The translations under genes were made by a program, and so were the position numbers. A model generated the notes under the pieces. The model did no database searches. It saw nothing but the letters and a program-made list of their open reading frames with translations, and was not told where the DNA came from. Positions 31,326 to 43,407 of a stretch of 64,000 nucleotides of DNA are shown one piece after another (position 1 is the stretch's first letter; each line of letters begins with the position of its first letter). The DNA lies in NCBI RefSeq assembly GCF_050003625.1, contig NC_134400.1, forward strand, positions 64,232,241 through 64,296,240. The letters run 5' to 3'. This stretch comes from Haematobia irritans (lineage: Eukaryota; Arthropoda; Insecta; Diptera; Muscidae).

Positions 31326-32291
31326 TTAGAAGAAATGAATCTTTCTATATTTATTTCTCAGATTTCTAAGCTTCTTTAATCCTGGTGTATACCACGGGTG
31401 TCTCGGCGAAATTGGCTTCATCTTAGGAATATTATTGCTACAAATTGTGTGCATTACATCCAGAAATATATTATAACATTCATGCAGTAATCTATCTTTA
31501 AACATAGCTATCCAATCAATATCAGCAATTAACTTATTGATTAAAATAAAATCACATCTATTGAAATCATAGTTAATCATATCATGGCATCGAACAGATT
31601 CGAAAACAAGGAAATCTAACTTTAATATTAATGGTACATGATGCATTCCCTTAGGACTAAATGGGTTGAGACATTCCTCAATAGAAAAATTTAAATTCTT
31701 AGAAATAAAGACTAAATCTAAGATTTTAAGAAGACTATTATTATAACAATTGATTTGTTCCAAATCAAGATTATACATAGCATCTATAAAGTTAATCTCA
31801 TGCTCAGCATTAACATTAGTAGCATAAAGAACTTTAGATTCATCCAAAACTGACCAGACTAATTTATTTAAATTAAAATCGCCCAGAATTACACAACCAT
31901 CCATATCATTCTTTGGAACTATCTCATTAATATTACACAAATGCGAATCATACAAATTACAATCACTGTTAGGCGGAATATATGACGCAAATATAAAGAA
32001 AGCGCCATTCAAACCATCAACGCGTACACATAATTGATCCAAAATAGTATCATTATTAGGAAGGTCTACTAGAACAGACTTAAACCTTTTAGAAATCGCA
32101 ATTAAAACACCTCCCCCACGCGTAAAACCAGTTCTGGATGCATCACGATCCTTACGGAAAATACTATAGAGATTTAAATCAAAAAATTCACCATCACTGA
32201 AGTCAGAGTTGAGCCACGTTTCAACCAATACAAAAACGTTATAAGATGATTGCGATGAGAACATAATACAAGAATCAGCTTTCGTTCGCAT
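31326..32291 (-). pseudogene. LINE AP-type endonuclease (part of ORF2)
   Basis: Apurinic-like endonuclease motifs: VFVLVETWLNSD with the catalytic Glu, YSIFRKDRDASRTG, GGGVLIAIS, FASYIPPN, VILGDFNLNKLVW with Asp and Asn, and GMHHVPLIL in place of the usual SDH box. The frame closes at a TAA at 31326. The reading frame of the RT begins in another phase just downstream, so one indel separates them. Confidence 0.8.
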
Positions 32292-32338
32292 TCCAGATAC
32301 ATTTTGAAAATAAATGCTAATTGAGTTAGAGTAAGTAT

Positions 32339-33277
32339 TTACTTTGCTAGATTTATGTTTGGGACATTTTGAAAAAAATCAAATGGTCTAATTCGTACAT
32401 TTGCTGGCCATAACGCAGGTTCTTTAATACTCTCATAATATTCCGGGGAAATACCAAGTTTAAAATTAATACTCCTCAATTCAGAAACATTTACGTCTTT
32501 TTTAACTAATTTGTAGCAAGCAATATGAGAGACTTCAATCTTAAGATTCTTCTGCACATAATTAATAATATCTTGCTCAGTAGTCGATGACTTAAAAGAT
32601 GATAAATGGACCCATTTTTTACGTACGATAACTTGTAAATCGCTACTATCACGCTCACCAATTACAGCATTGTTAACACGCTTTTTATTACGATTTGGAT
32701 TTGTCCATTTGTCAACTTGATTATCTGTAGGATTTAATGTTGCTGATGAATATGTAGCTATGTTATCTACATCATCTCTTGATACTTGGATAGCAGTGGG
32801 TTTACCAACGCGAGAGGTGGAAGGCAAAGAGTTATTAGATAAATGAGTAGCATTCAAAACCAAACGATTCTCTTTAGCAGGCATCACAACAGCATCATCA
32901 ACAGCAGCAGCAGCATCAACGAAAACTTCGTTCTCATTAACGTGAGAATTCTGTACACTAACAATTCCATCATTCAACTCAAGTGTATTCGAAGAGATAT
33001 ATGATTGCATTTGGACAACGGTCTCAGAAGCATCCACACACGACGATGTAGTCAAACCAGTGTTTGGACAGACATGAGATGTATTACTTGCATTATTAGC
33101 GTTTTTATATACATTAGAACTTATGAGAGAGCCAATTATGCTCTTGAGCTCTCTAATCTCAGCCGAAAGTAAAGACACAGCATTAACAATATCAGAAGCA
33201 GCAACAATGCATCCATTACAATTAAAAACGACATTTTTTAGCTTTTTAGTTGCATCTAGTGCAGAACAATCTTCCAC
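32339..33277 (-). CDS. LINE ORF1 protein
   Basis: A 312-residue intact frame starts MEDCSALDATKKLKNVVFNC and has serine- and asparagine-rich middle sequence. The C-terminal third (VRKKWVHLSSFKSSTTEQDI, IACYKLVKKD, FKLGISPEYYESI, WPANVRIRPF) resembles the RNA-binding C-terminal domain of CR1/Jockey ORF1 proteins. It ends directly before ORF2, with a few bases of spacing, as in dicistronic LINEs. Confidence 0.75.
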   Translation of the reverse strand: MEDCSALDATKKLKNVVFNCNGCIVAASDIVNAVSLLSAEIRELKSIIGSLISSNVYKNANNASNTSHVCPNTGLTTSSCVDASETVVQMQSYISSNTLELNDGIVSVQNSHVNENEVFVDAAAAVDDAVVMPAKENRLVLNATHLSNNSLPSTSRVGKPTAIQVSRDDVDNIATYSSATLNPTDNQVDKWTNPNRNKKRVNNAVIGERDSSDLQVIVRKKWVHLSSFKSSTTEQDIINYVQKNLKIEVSHIACYKLVKKDVNVSELRSINFKLGISPEYYESIKEPALWPANVRIRPFDFFQNVPNINLAK

Positions 33278-33480
33278 GTCAGAGCAAAAATAATGATATT
33301 TTAATTTACAAATATTACATGTAACGAATTTTTTTAGATTGTAGCGAATTAATGCACTTAGCGCAGAGAGATTTTGGCGGCACCGTTGACATAATGCACG
33401 TCAATAGAGAACAACAGTCAGAGACAAACTGACCCAAAAACTACACAATTCTTTGAATAATTGACTTAATTTATAACATT

Positions 33481-35589
33481 AATTAGAATAAAAAATATAA
33501 TAAAAAGAATCACCGGCTACTCTATAGTCTCGATTAATTGATATTACAAACAAATTTACTAAAATAATAGAATATAAATAGAATTACAATGATATAAAAA
33601 AGTAATAAAATAATGACAATAATAACCATTCAACATTACCTAGCTTATAGTCTAGAAATGAGAATATAGGACTAAATGATTATAAATTTGTGTAAATGAG
33701 CATTAAATAAATAATAGGAAAACTAATACTGAGAAATTACTTACAAAAATGTATAATACAGAAAAGAACTAAAGAATTATAGAATTATATCTACTTCATA
33801 TTAGAGTTCATCATTGTCTATTAGTAAAAATAGGCACGAGAACCAGTTCATATTTTGGTTCATTTATTAATATAATTATTTATATATTTTTTTTTAATTA
33901 TTCTATATATCTTTTTTATGTAGGAATTTGTTAAAACACCAGGGAATCATTAATCATTACTTATATTATAGTGAGCCATCAATTTCTGACGAAAAGAACG
34001 TTTAGTACATTCAAAACTTCTTAAAGGAAGAGGCAAGACATTGTATAGTCGGGCAGCCCTAACGTGGAATGATCGCTCTAATATAAAAGTTAACTTTGGG
34101 ATAAACATCTGAGGATTCCTAGAAGATCTTGTAAACTTAAATAAATCAATCAAAAATGTAGGAGTTCTAGCTCTATATGCGGTATAGAAATGCATAAGGA
34201 CGCGAATCTTTATAAAATCAAAAAAGGTACACCCCAAAAAGTCCATTACATATGGGGTTACATGTTGTCGTACATGTAGCAGTACCATAGGAACCCCAGA
34301 GTACACCTCCAAACAATATAAGAAAATTGGCATAATTAGCGCATGAACTATTCTTTTTCTCATTTCCAATGGAATACATAACTCTAAATTATACAATTTC
34401 CTTAAAATAAAATTTACCTTGGTATTAATAGAATTTATATGTAATTCAAAACTCAATTCATAATCAAATGACACCCCAAGACACTTAATGTGATTCACAA
34501 ACTCAATATCATCATTACCTACTCTGACAGAAATACCAATAGGGGCATTACCAAAACACATAGCCTTTGTCTTCCTAGTGTTATTCACATGCATCCAGTC
34601 ATCCAAGTACATACAGCTGTAATCAATGATACTCTGCAAGACATCTGAAAATTGCATATCACATCTGAACAAAATCTGTATGTCATCCGCAAATGCAAAT
34701 GGCAAACAGTTTGAGCTCGAAATCTCACCAAAGAAATCATTCATATACATGATAAAAAGTAAGGGACCCAGCACAGATCCCTGCGGGACGCCACTGGTCA
34801 CAGGTAAAAGATCCGAACTAATACCACCACTAAAGACATATTGATATCGGCCAGTTAGATATGACCTTAACAGAGCACATGCCGAACGCGAAAACCCAAA
34901 ATTCCGATGCAACTTTTCAATAAGCATAACATGATTCAACTTATCGAAGGCCTTTTCTAAATTCAGCGATAGCAAAATGCAGTAACAATGGTTGCTCACA
35001 GACTGTCTAATGGTATCCGTAAGGCCCAGTAGTAATGAAGCTGTGCTTCTATTCTGTCTGAATCCTGATTGAGCATCATGTAACATCGAAGAGGCATGCA
35101 CATGATCCATAATCTGAGTCTTAATTATGTGTTCAACAACTTTAGATAATATAGGCATTATCGAGATGGGTCTATAGCTATCTACCGCATCAGATTTCCT
35201 AATGGGTATAATTTTGCCAATTTTCCACACAGATGGAAAAGACGATGTCATTAAAATTGTGTTAACAAGATGCAGGATCTTATCACTAATACAAGCCATT
35301 ATCATCGAAACATATTTAAGCGTCAAACCATCAGAACCTACAGCCTTAGATTTAATGCGAGAGAAAGCCTCAAGTAACTCACCACGGTCAATAGAATGAA
35401 ATGAAAAACCATCATCCCCATGTACGAGACCAAAACTCACATCATCACCATTATCTTGGGAGGACGAAAATATGCTGTTCAAGACATTTACATCAACGTC
35501 CAATACATCCTTGGACTTACCAACCCCATAACCGTTTAAAGTTACCCAAATATCCCTACTAGACTTGCCCTCGAAAAGACTGGCATGTA
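33481..35589 (-). mobile_element. Second Jockey-type LINE, 5'-truncated
   Basis: The minus strand encodes only a reverse transcriptase (33950 to about 35586), preceded on the other side by the target duplication of the LOA element at 35590. The 3' untranslated part, about 33481-33949, is AT-rich. It differs clearly in sequence from the LINE next to it. Confidence 0.75.
33950..35503 (-). CDS. LINE reverse transcriptase, C-terminal 517 residues
   Basis: RT motifs: FPSVWKIGKIIPIRK, YRPISIMPILSKVVE, QSGFRQNRSTAS, LLSLNLEKAFDKLNH where Asn replaces the usual Asp before L-x-K-A-F, TSGVPQGSVLGPLLFIMYMN, and LPFAFADDIQILF with FADD in place of YADD. The frame stays open upstream to about 35586, where the element is truncated. 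The NLEKAF replacement would remove a catalytic Asp, so activity is doubtful. Confidence 0.8.
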   Translation of the reverse strand: MDVDVNVLNSIFSSSQDNGDDVSFGLVHGDDGFSFHSIDRGELLEAFSRIKSKAVGSDGLTLKYVSMIMACISDKILHLVNTILMTSSFPSVWKIGKIIPIRKSDAVDSYRPISIMPILSKVVEHIIKTQIMDHVHASSMLHDAQSGFRQNRSTASLLLGLTDTIRQSVSNHCYCILLSLNLEKAFDKLNHVMLIEKLHRNFGFSRSACALLRSYLTGRYQYVFSGGISSDLLPVTSGVPQGSVLGPLLFIMYMNDFFGEISSSNCLPFAFADDIQILFRCDMQFSDVLQSIIDYSCMYLDDWMHVNNTRKTKAMCFGNAPIGISVRVGNDDIEFVNHIKCLGVSFDYELSFELHINSINTKVNFILRKLYNLELCIPLEMRKRIVHALIMPIFLYCLEVYSGVPMVLLHVRQHVTPYVMDFLGCTFFDFIKIRVLMHFYTAYRARTPTFLIDLFKFTRSSRNPQMFIPKLTFILERSFHVRAARLYNVLPLPLRSFECTKRSFRQKLMAHYNISND

Positions 35590-35706
35590 CCTTGTACCTT
35601 GTTTATTCAACCGTCGAACGGAACGGACGTGTTTTTCAATAGCGGATAAACTCATCGTAATAGGTACCTACTACGAATTTCAAGTGTGGTGGGATATTAA
35701 GCCACC

Positions 35707-36933
35707 ATGCAGCGAAATTCCAAGTCATCCACTGGGTTGCTAACTTCAGGGCCCAGTGGACGGGTATCGACTGGAGTTATAAATCTGGGCAATGACCAAG
35801 AGTTAGGCCCAATTAGTCGACCTGTAGACGGGTCGACAGGTGGCGACACTCTGACAAGTCGAACTTTTTCTAAGGTAACGACATCAAAAGGAGGTAATCC
35901 CTCACGAAAGAGATTCAAGGAACGCAGAAATGCTTTGTTTATCCTAAAGAAGTTAGGATCAGTCGACCCAAGCACGCTGTCGGCTAAACAAAGCGATTCC
36001 TTAAAATGGGCTCAAGGAATTCTTAAGACTGGAAAAAGGGAACGATCGCCGGATGAGCTGCCATCCTCCAAAAGGGATCAAAGATCGTTTGCCTCAGTTG
36101 CTAAAGATAGCCTTGTGATGGCTATCATTAATAAAGGAGCATTGGACGGTATGGTTCCAAAGCAAAAATGGGGGGAAATTGAGAATGCTCTGTCTGTCGT
36201 CTACTCACAGGTGCTGGAAAAGTTTCCCGGCCCAGATCCTCGACACCAAGAGGCTGGTTGGTATCAAGGACGATTTAAGCTAGTCGCATTTGAGGACCAG
36301 AGGTCTATAGAATGTTTTAAAGCTGCTCTGATACTAATTGGTGAAGTTTGGGAAGGAGCTGCTCTAGAGTTAGTCGAGAAGAAAGACATACCGGCTAGAC
36401 CTAGAGCACATGCCTGGATACCTGCAAACCCTTCTGACCCTGAATCTATTTTAAATAGACTGAAACGATGCAATCCAGATCTTCCAACAGCTGATTGGAA
36501 GGTTGGCCGTTTGGATGAAGTGGATGGACCAAGACGGCATGCAGTGTTTATATTGAACACGCAGTCTTTGCCACATCTGGCAAAGTCCCAGGGCCGTGTA
36601 TGTTATGGCTTTCATTATATCCAAATGAAGGTGTATAAAAACGATCAGCTAAAGGATTCAGAAATGGACAAGCCTCTGTCTGAATCAGAAGTAAGCGGAT
36701 CCTCTTGCGAAGTCGAGGGAGATACCAAAGTTGAAGACATGGATAGATACCGTATGCGTGAGGAGGCTTCTATCGCCTCAGAACTCACCAAAGTCGAACC
36801 TATGGTTATTGCGAGAGTCACCGATATCTCTGAAGAGGACATTCTTGATGACTCGATTGAAGCGGCTGATGTGACGGTTGTTGAAAATCTCGATGGTCCT
36901 ACGGATCCTCCAGATAAATCTTCATCATTGTAA
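35707..36933 (+). CDS. LOA LINE ORF1 (DUF4780-type)
   Basis: An intact 408-residue frame from an ATG in the context GCCACCATGC. The N-terminal third is basic and disordered (KGGNPSRKRFKERRN). The centre has the pattern of DUF4780 proteins: VPKQKWGEIENALS, GWYQGRFKLVAFEDQRSIEC, LIGEVWEGAALELVEK, RPRAHAWIPANPSDPESI and ADWKVGRLDEVDGPRRHAVF. The C-terminus is acidic. It probably binds the LINE RNA. It overlaps the start of ORF2 by about 55 bases in another frame. Confidence 0.85.
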   Translation: MQRNSKSSTGLLTSGPSGRVSTGVINLGNDQELGPISRPVDGSTGGDTLTSRTFSKVTTSKGGNPSRKRFKERRNALFILKKLGSVDPSTLSAKQSDSLKWAQGILKTGKRERSPDELPSSKRDQRSFASVAKDSLVMAIINKGALDGMVPKQKWGEIENALSVVYSQVLEKFPGPDPRHQEAGWYQGRFKLVAFEDQRSIECFKAALILIGEVWEGAALELVEKKDIPARPRAHAWIPANPSDPESILNRLKRCNPDLPTADWKVGRLDEVDGPRRHAVFILNTQSLPHLAKSQGRVCYGFHYIQMKVYKNDQLKDSEMDKPLSESEVSGSSCEVEGDTKVEDMDRYRMREEASIASELTKVEPMVIARVTDISEEDILDDSIEAADVTVVENLDGPTDPPDKSSSL

Positions 36934-39430
36934 GGCTGCATGTGCTGCCTTAAAAGTTCTCCTGATGAAAGGGGACATAGACATAGTTCTTATTCAAGAA
37001 CCATATGTTTATAGAAACAAAATATGTGAATTAAGTACTCCGGGGTTCAAATTATTGCAGTATACTGGTAATGATGTAATTCGAGCCTGTATAATTGCTA
37101 AAAACGAGCTTAACTTGTTTCTGCTTCCTTCAATGTGCAATGCAGACACTGTCGTTGCCAATTTAGAAATAGCCAAATGCAAATATTGGGTATCTTCGGT
37201 CTATATGGGACATGACAGGGAGATGCCTCCATGTGCCGTTAAGACCTTAGTTGAGGAGTCACTGAAAACAAAGACGAAACTCATTATGGGATGCGATGCG
37301 AATGCGCATCATAGTATATGGGGAAGTAGTGATACTAATGCAAGGGGAGAGTCGCTAATAGAGTTTATTTTGCGTACTAATCTGGTAGTTTGCAACAAGG
37401 GAGATGCCCCAACCTTTGTCACTAAAAACAGGCAAGAGGTTTTGGACATCACCTTGGCCTCGCAAGAACTGAATGAAATGATATCTGAGTGGCATGTTTT
37501 AAGTGAACACAGCTTCTCAGATCATCGCTACATCAGTTTCAAATTTGATGTTCATATCACCAAGACCATATTTTCGCCAAATGTTAGGAAAGCTGACTGG
37601 AATAGGTATAGGGAATCGTTCAATATGATGATACCGGAAATAACAGAGACAAATATGAGAAATGTGCAAGATATCGAACACGCAGTGGAGCGGATTACTA
37701 AGGCCTTCAACATCTCACTGAAAGCTGCATGCCCTAGAGGAAAGCCAAGGGGGAAACATCGACCACCATGGTGGTCTACGGAATTAAGTAATATGAGGAA
37801 ATCCTGCAGGAAGCTCTTTAACAAGGCAAAGTCCACCAGAGCCCCTGAGGACTGGGACGCTTACAAGAGGAATCTGAGAGGATACAAGCGAGAACTGAGA
37901 AAGGCTCAGCATAACTCTTGGAATGACTACTGCAGCAGTATTGAGAATACGTCCGAGGCTTCCAGACTACGGAAGGTTCTAGCATCCACCAACTCCGCTC
38001 CAGGTTTCATTAAATCATCGGAGGGAAATTGGACAACGTCCAGTGAGGAGACGCTGGAGGTACTATTGGACACACATTTTCCTGGAAATCAGACGGTTGA
38101 ACCATGTTCTGGCGGTGCCACAGTTGCTCAGCGGTCGTTTCCTGTCGAGGAAATTGTATCGGAAACTAGAATAAGATGGGCGCTAAATAGCTTTGGACCA
38201 TTCAAATCCCCCGGACCTGATGGAATTACTCCGGCGGAGTTACAAGCTGTAACTGACAAAATTATCCCCTGGTTGTCAGTGATATATAAAGGATGTATCA
38301 ACTTATCATATATCCCAGGAAAGTGGAGGGAAACAAAAGTCGTTTTCATACCTAAAGCGGGAAAAGCCTCTCACTCGAGGGCGAAGGATTTCCGACCAAT
38401 CAGCTTATCCTCATTCCTACTTAAGACTCTGGAGAGGATGATAGATATTTATCTTAGAACTAGCATCGATTCAAGGTTGTTCTCGAAAGGACAGCATGCA
38501 TACTCGAAGGGCAGGTCTACTGAGACCGCACTACATGAACTAGTCAGCTTTATTGAAAGCTCACTATCTGTCAAAGAATACACAATCGTAGCGTTTCTAG
38601 ACATCGAAGGGGCGTTCAATAATGTCCATCCGAGCTCGATATTAAATGGACTGACATCTCTGAATGTTGATCCATGTATACACAGGCTGTTAGACGAACT
38701 GCTAATGAAGAGACGTATTTCAGCCACACTAGGACAAGCAAACATACAAAGGTATGTGAACAGAGGCACTCCCCAAGGAGGAGTTCTATCACCTCTTCTT
38801 TGGAATGTTGCTATAAATAGCCTTCTGGTTACTCTAGAAAAAGAAAGGATAAAAGTGGTGGCATACGCAGATGATGTGGCTCTGGCAGTCAGGGGAAAAT
38901 TCCCATCCACAATCAGAGATATTATTCAGAGGGCCCTCCGGATGACTGAGAAATGGGCGAAAGACAATGGTCTTGGGGTAAATCCTGCAAAGACAGAATT
39001 AGTCATGTACTGCAACGATCGCAAAACTCCCACGGTTAGGCCTATTTCCTTAGGGGGTATTGAAATTCCCTTTGGTGAATGTGCAAAATACCTTGGCGTT
39101 ATTTTGGACAGGAAGCTGAACTTTAAGCTTAATATTGAAGAAAGGGCGAGAAAGGCAACTGTAGCTTTGTACTCGTGCAAAAAGGCAATAGGAAAAAAGT
39201 GGGGACTGAAACCAAAAATTGTGCATTGGCTATACACGGCAGTGGTTAGACCTATAATGCTTTATGGTGTTGTAGTCTGGTGGCCGGCACTTCAGAAACC
39301 GACTTGTTTAGATAAAGTTCAACGTATGGCGTGTTTGTGTATTTCAGGCGCATTCAGCAAGACAGGAACAAATTCCCTTAATGTCGTGCTGCGTCTATTG
39401 CCTTTAGACATTTTGGCCTATTGCCTTTAG
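36878..39430 (+). pseudogene. LOA LINE ORF2: endonuclease and reverse transcriptase
   Basis: Residues 1-240 are an AP-like endonuclease: LRILQINLHHCKAA, VLIQEPYVYR, CDANAHHSIWGSSDTNARGE, TKNRQEVLDITLAS and FSDHRYISF. The RT follows: LNSFGPFKSPGPDGITPAEL, FIPKAGK, FRPISLSSFLLKTLERM, HAYSKGRSTETALHEL, VAFLDIEGAFNNV, RGTPQGGVLSPLLWNVAINS, and VVAYADDVALAV with the YADD motif. It ends early at LRLLPLDILAYCL because of the deletion and frameshift near 39400. The open frame is otherwise uninterrupted for 850 codons. Confidence 0.9.
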
Positions 39431-40197
39431 ACATTTGGCCTAATCACTGTAGTGTTTTTCAGGCTGAAATATTAGCAATAAGAGAGGTGGCGAATTGGCT
39501 GAGAAGTAATGTTCCAAAAAATGTGGGCATTAATATATACTCAGACAGTCAACCTGCAATAAAATCCTTGGACTCTGTGTTCCTCAACTCGAAAACGGCC
39601 ATCGACTGCCGCAAATCTCTCAATGAGATGGCTGAGCAGTACAATATTCACCTAATATGGGTGCCTGGCCATAGGAACATACCGGGGAACTGCGAAGCGG
39701 ATGAGTTGGCAAGGCTAGGGACTACCTTACATATTCCAGGGGAACTAGAATTTGTTGGTATGCCCCTAGCTACCTGCAAGCTCATGCTGCGTGAGAAGGC
39801 TGTTATGATGGCAAATGTTCGATGGGAGAATTGCAAGGGTTGTAACGACACCAAGCAAATATGGCCCCATTTCAACTTAAACCGCACACTAGATATGCTA
39901 ATGTTCTCGAGACGTCAGATATCACTCCTGATATCTGCTATAACGGGTCGCTGCCTGATAGGCGATTTTGCAAAAACTATTGGCGCGAAGTATAATGACT
40001 TTTGTATGAGCTGTCATGATGCGGAGGAAAAAGAATCAATTAAACACCTCTTGTGTGAGTGTCCTGCATTTTGTGTAAAGCGCAAGCAACTTTTAGGAGC
40101 ATATAGCTTCAGATTACTGGCGGATCTGGAAAACGTTAACTTAAGCAGTCTGCTACTGTTTTTGGAACAATCTGGTTGGTTCAACAAAGAAAAATAA
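39421..40197 (+). pseudogene. LOA LINE RNase H and C-terminus, missing its first catalytic segment
   Basis: RNase H remnants: NHCSVFQAEILAIREVANWL with the Glu, INIYSDSQPAIKSL with Asp, and WVPGHRNIPGNCEADELARL with the last Asp. The first TDGS-type segment is missing through the upstream deletion. A C-terminal Cys/His cluster, CMSCHDAEEKESIKHLLCEC, is intact. The sequence TTGCCTTTAGACATTTTGGC is duplicated at the deletion point (about 39400 and 39421, the second copy one T shorter). Confidence 0.85.
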
Positions 40198-40352
40198 TCA
40201 AGAAGGTTCAGCGGTTAAAACTAGAAGTGCCCATATGTAATAGGTACTTTTAGTTAATGTGGTATCACAATGGACTGAATAGTCTAAGTGAGCCTGAATC
40301 TTAATCGGGCTGCCACTTTAACCTAACCTAACCTAACCTTGTACCTTGTTTA

Positions 40353-40756
40353 ATGGAATAGATATTGTTAACTCTTACTCTTATTTTCCTGTATGATAGG
40401 AAAGAGTATACAAATTTCATAATATTCTCACCGAGTTTCCATTCCAGGAGCAGAGAAATGATAGAATGTATTCCTATTCTGTCGAAGGCTTTTTCAAAGT
40501 CCACAGATAATATTGAGTGATGTGGTCTATATATGTAAGAGCATCTAAGGTACCTTTCTTGGGCTTGAAAGCTACCTGATTATTGCTTAAAAGTTTGTTT
40601 TTCAGTAGAAACCAAGTAATTCTACTTGCAACAATTTTCTCCAGGAGTTTGGAGCAACACGGAATTAAAGAGATGGGTCGGCAACTGATGTCTTGTCCTT
40701 TTTTGGTTTTGAAAAACCGCCAGTGCATGTTCCCTATATGCCATTGACCTCTCAAT
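40353..40756 (-). mobile_element. I-type LINE, RT fingers (second half of the split element)
   Basis: The minus strand gives DISCRPISLIPCCSKLLEKI, NQVAFKPKKGTLDALTYIDH and YRKIRVRVNNIYSI. This is the RT region immediately upstream of the part at 28446-29311. The junctions match in frame. Internal frameshifts are present near 40500 and 40690. Confidence 0.8.
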
Positions 40757-40794
40757 ATAGTGCACTACAGAGTGTAGTGCAGAGTCCACAGACC

Positions 40795-41867
40795 TTTTTT
40801 AAATAGGCATGTTGGCAGCTCGATAAACTACCGTTCAGTCGATTCCTTATGTGATTATCCAGTATTCTTACCAGCGTTTTTAGCAAGAAAGAAGTCAAGC
40901 TAATAGGTCTGAAGTCCTTAGCAGTTCCATGTACTATCCTGCCTGCCTTCGGAATGAAAATCACCTTGATCCTTTGCCAAGCCTTCGGTATATACCCGTG
41001 TTCTAAAGACGCCGCGAAAAGCTCCCTATAAAAGTCGCCCAGTATATCGAAGGCCTCCTGTAGTATACACGGGTAGATTCGGTCCAGCCCCGGAGACTTG
41101 TAGGGACCGATACTGCCCAGCGCCCATTTCATGCTTTCCTTGGAAACAATTCGCAAGATTTCATCTTTTTCCACCACGTGATTTCTGAAGCCACATACAC
41201 CCGGTGCTTTGTTAATCTCGCATTCTGGAAAATGCGCTCCCAGTAGCAAGTCTATTGCCTCCTCTGGTGATTCGGTCCAGCTGCCATCTGTCTTCTGTAA
41301 GTTCCCGGTAAACCGTGGCTGTTTCGACAAGAGTTTTCTTAGCCTTGCTGTATCCTTAATGTTGGAGAGCTCCTCTATTACCCGTATGAAATCATTCCTT
41401 TTCGCCTTTCTTGTTTCTTTTTTGTACTCCTTTAGGCAGTCTCTATATTCATTCCATAGCTGCTCATATGCCGCCTTATCGATTTCCTCCATATAAGTAA
41501 GTCTCCTGTCATTCCATAATGTCGGTGCTTCATTTAAGTTGTGTCGAAACCTGCTCCAGGTTGTCCTCCTTAGATTTCTAAACTCTTCTACAAAGGGTTT
41601 CTCCCCGGTTTCCACCTTGAATTCTATGTCCGAGTAGCTGATCACGCTAGACACTTTCCAGTCAGAGACCCTAAACTTTCTTGTGAAATTGCCGAAAGTC
41701 AAATCCAATACCTCTTTCCGTGCCCGAGTTTCGAAAGTGCAGACACTTCCCCTGTTATGAATCACAATTTGGTTTTCCAGAAAGTATTTCATGAGGCTCT
41801 CCCCTCTCGGATTCGAGTCAGTAGTAACCCATAATTCGTGGTGAGCGTTAGCGTCACAACCAATGGC
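40795..41867 (-). mobile_element. Third LOA-related LINE fragment: endonuclease end and RT start
   Basis: Minus strand: GCDANAHHELWVTTDSNPRG (endonuclease), TRARKEVLDLTFGNF, SIGPYKSPGLDRIYP, KAWQRIKVIFIPKAGR, AKDFRPISLTSFLLKTLVRI and SSCQHAYLKK, then it breaks off. It belongs to the same broad clade as the LOA element at 35.6-40.3 kb but is clearly diverged. Both ends are truncated; the catalytic YADD region is missing. Confidence 0.85.
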
Positions 41868-42718
<851 letters not shown>

Positions 42719-42738
42719 TGGCGTGGCGTCTCCAGTGT

Positions 42739-43407
42739 CTATCCGATGTTCAAGAAGGTGTGTGCAACAAGGCCTAACTTTTCATATGACGGAAATTTTT
42801 GAACGGTAATGTCTAAGCGTAACCTCTCTTCCGGACTAAGATTGTGAAATAATACATCCGTATATGACTTCTCTAAGCGTGAAATTTGAGGTATAATCTG
42901 AGGAGCTAAGCCATATAGCCTCCAGAAATCGACACCTAGGTAACCCTGTTGTGTTAGAGATGGTACTATATAAAACGTCACGTCTTTTGTCACACCTTTG
43001 AACGACACCGGTGAAGAACAATATCCCACTATCTTGCTCTGTGTGCCATTAGCATTAGATATGTTACATCTGAAAGACCTTAGTCCTATATGGTGTCTAT
43101 TGATGAAATCCAAACCGTCTTTATCCAAAATCGAAACATTTGCTCCAGAATCCAAAAGACACAAAAATTGATCATCAAAAATCCTAATCTTGGCATATGG
43201 TCGCCCATCATCTGCATTAGACAAACAAGTTGATTCTATGGCCCTTCTAAAACATCTTCTTTTCTTGTAACGGTCCCTGCACTTCAAAATTCTCCGTGAA
43301 GGATAACATTTCAGTGAAGTCTGAGTATATAAGTCATAGCCGGTTGAGGTTATGGGAATTGGAGGAGAATTTTCCTGTGGAAAACTCTCCTCTGTCCTCG
43401 AGTGCAA
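42739..43407 (-). pseudogene. Gypsy aspartic protease region
   Basis: It contains CLLDSGANVSILDKDGLD, the retroviral-type aspartic protease active-site loop (D-S-G), and QQGYLGVDFWRLYGL typical of gypsy proteases. A linker to RT follows. The frame differs from gag, consistent with a frameshifted or degraded polyprotein. Confidence 0.85.

Larger units (their letters stand above)
29312..33480 (-). mobile_element. Jockey/CR1-type LINE, nearly full length
   Basis: On the minus strand, ORF1 (32339-33277) is followed by ORF2 with an endonuclease (31326-32291) and reverse transcriptase (29474-31306). The 3' end is an A-rich tail of AAAAT units at 29312-29340 on the opposite strand. No RNase H is present. 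ORF2 is split by a single frameshift near 31340. It lies inside the I-type LINE. The 5' end, near 33280-33480, is uncertain. Confidence 0.8.
35590..40352 (+). mobile_element. LOA-type LINE with 16-bp target duplication
   Basis: Perfect 16-bp direct repeats CCTTGTACCTTGTTTA lie at 35590-35605 and 40337-40352. Between them are ORF1 (35707-36933), overlapping ORF2 (36878-39430) and an RNase H frame (39421-40197). The 3' end is a (TAACC)n tail at about 40318-40336. Endonuclease, RT and RNase H without LTRs fit the LOA clade. It is inserted into the Jockey-type LINE relic, and is the youngest layer of the nest. A frameshifting internal deletion at 39400-39445 removes the RT-RNase H connector. Confidence 0.9.
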
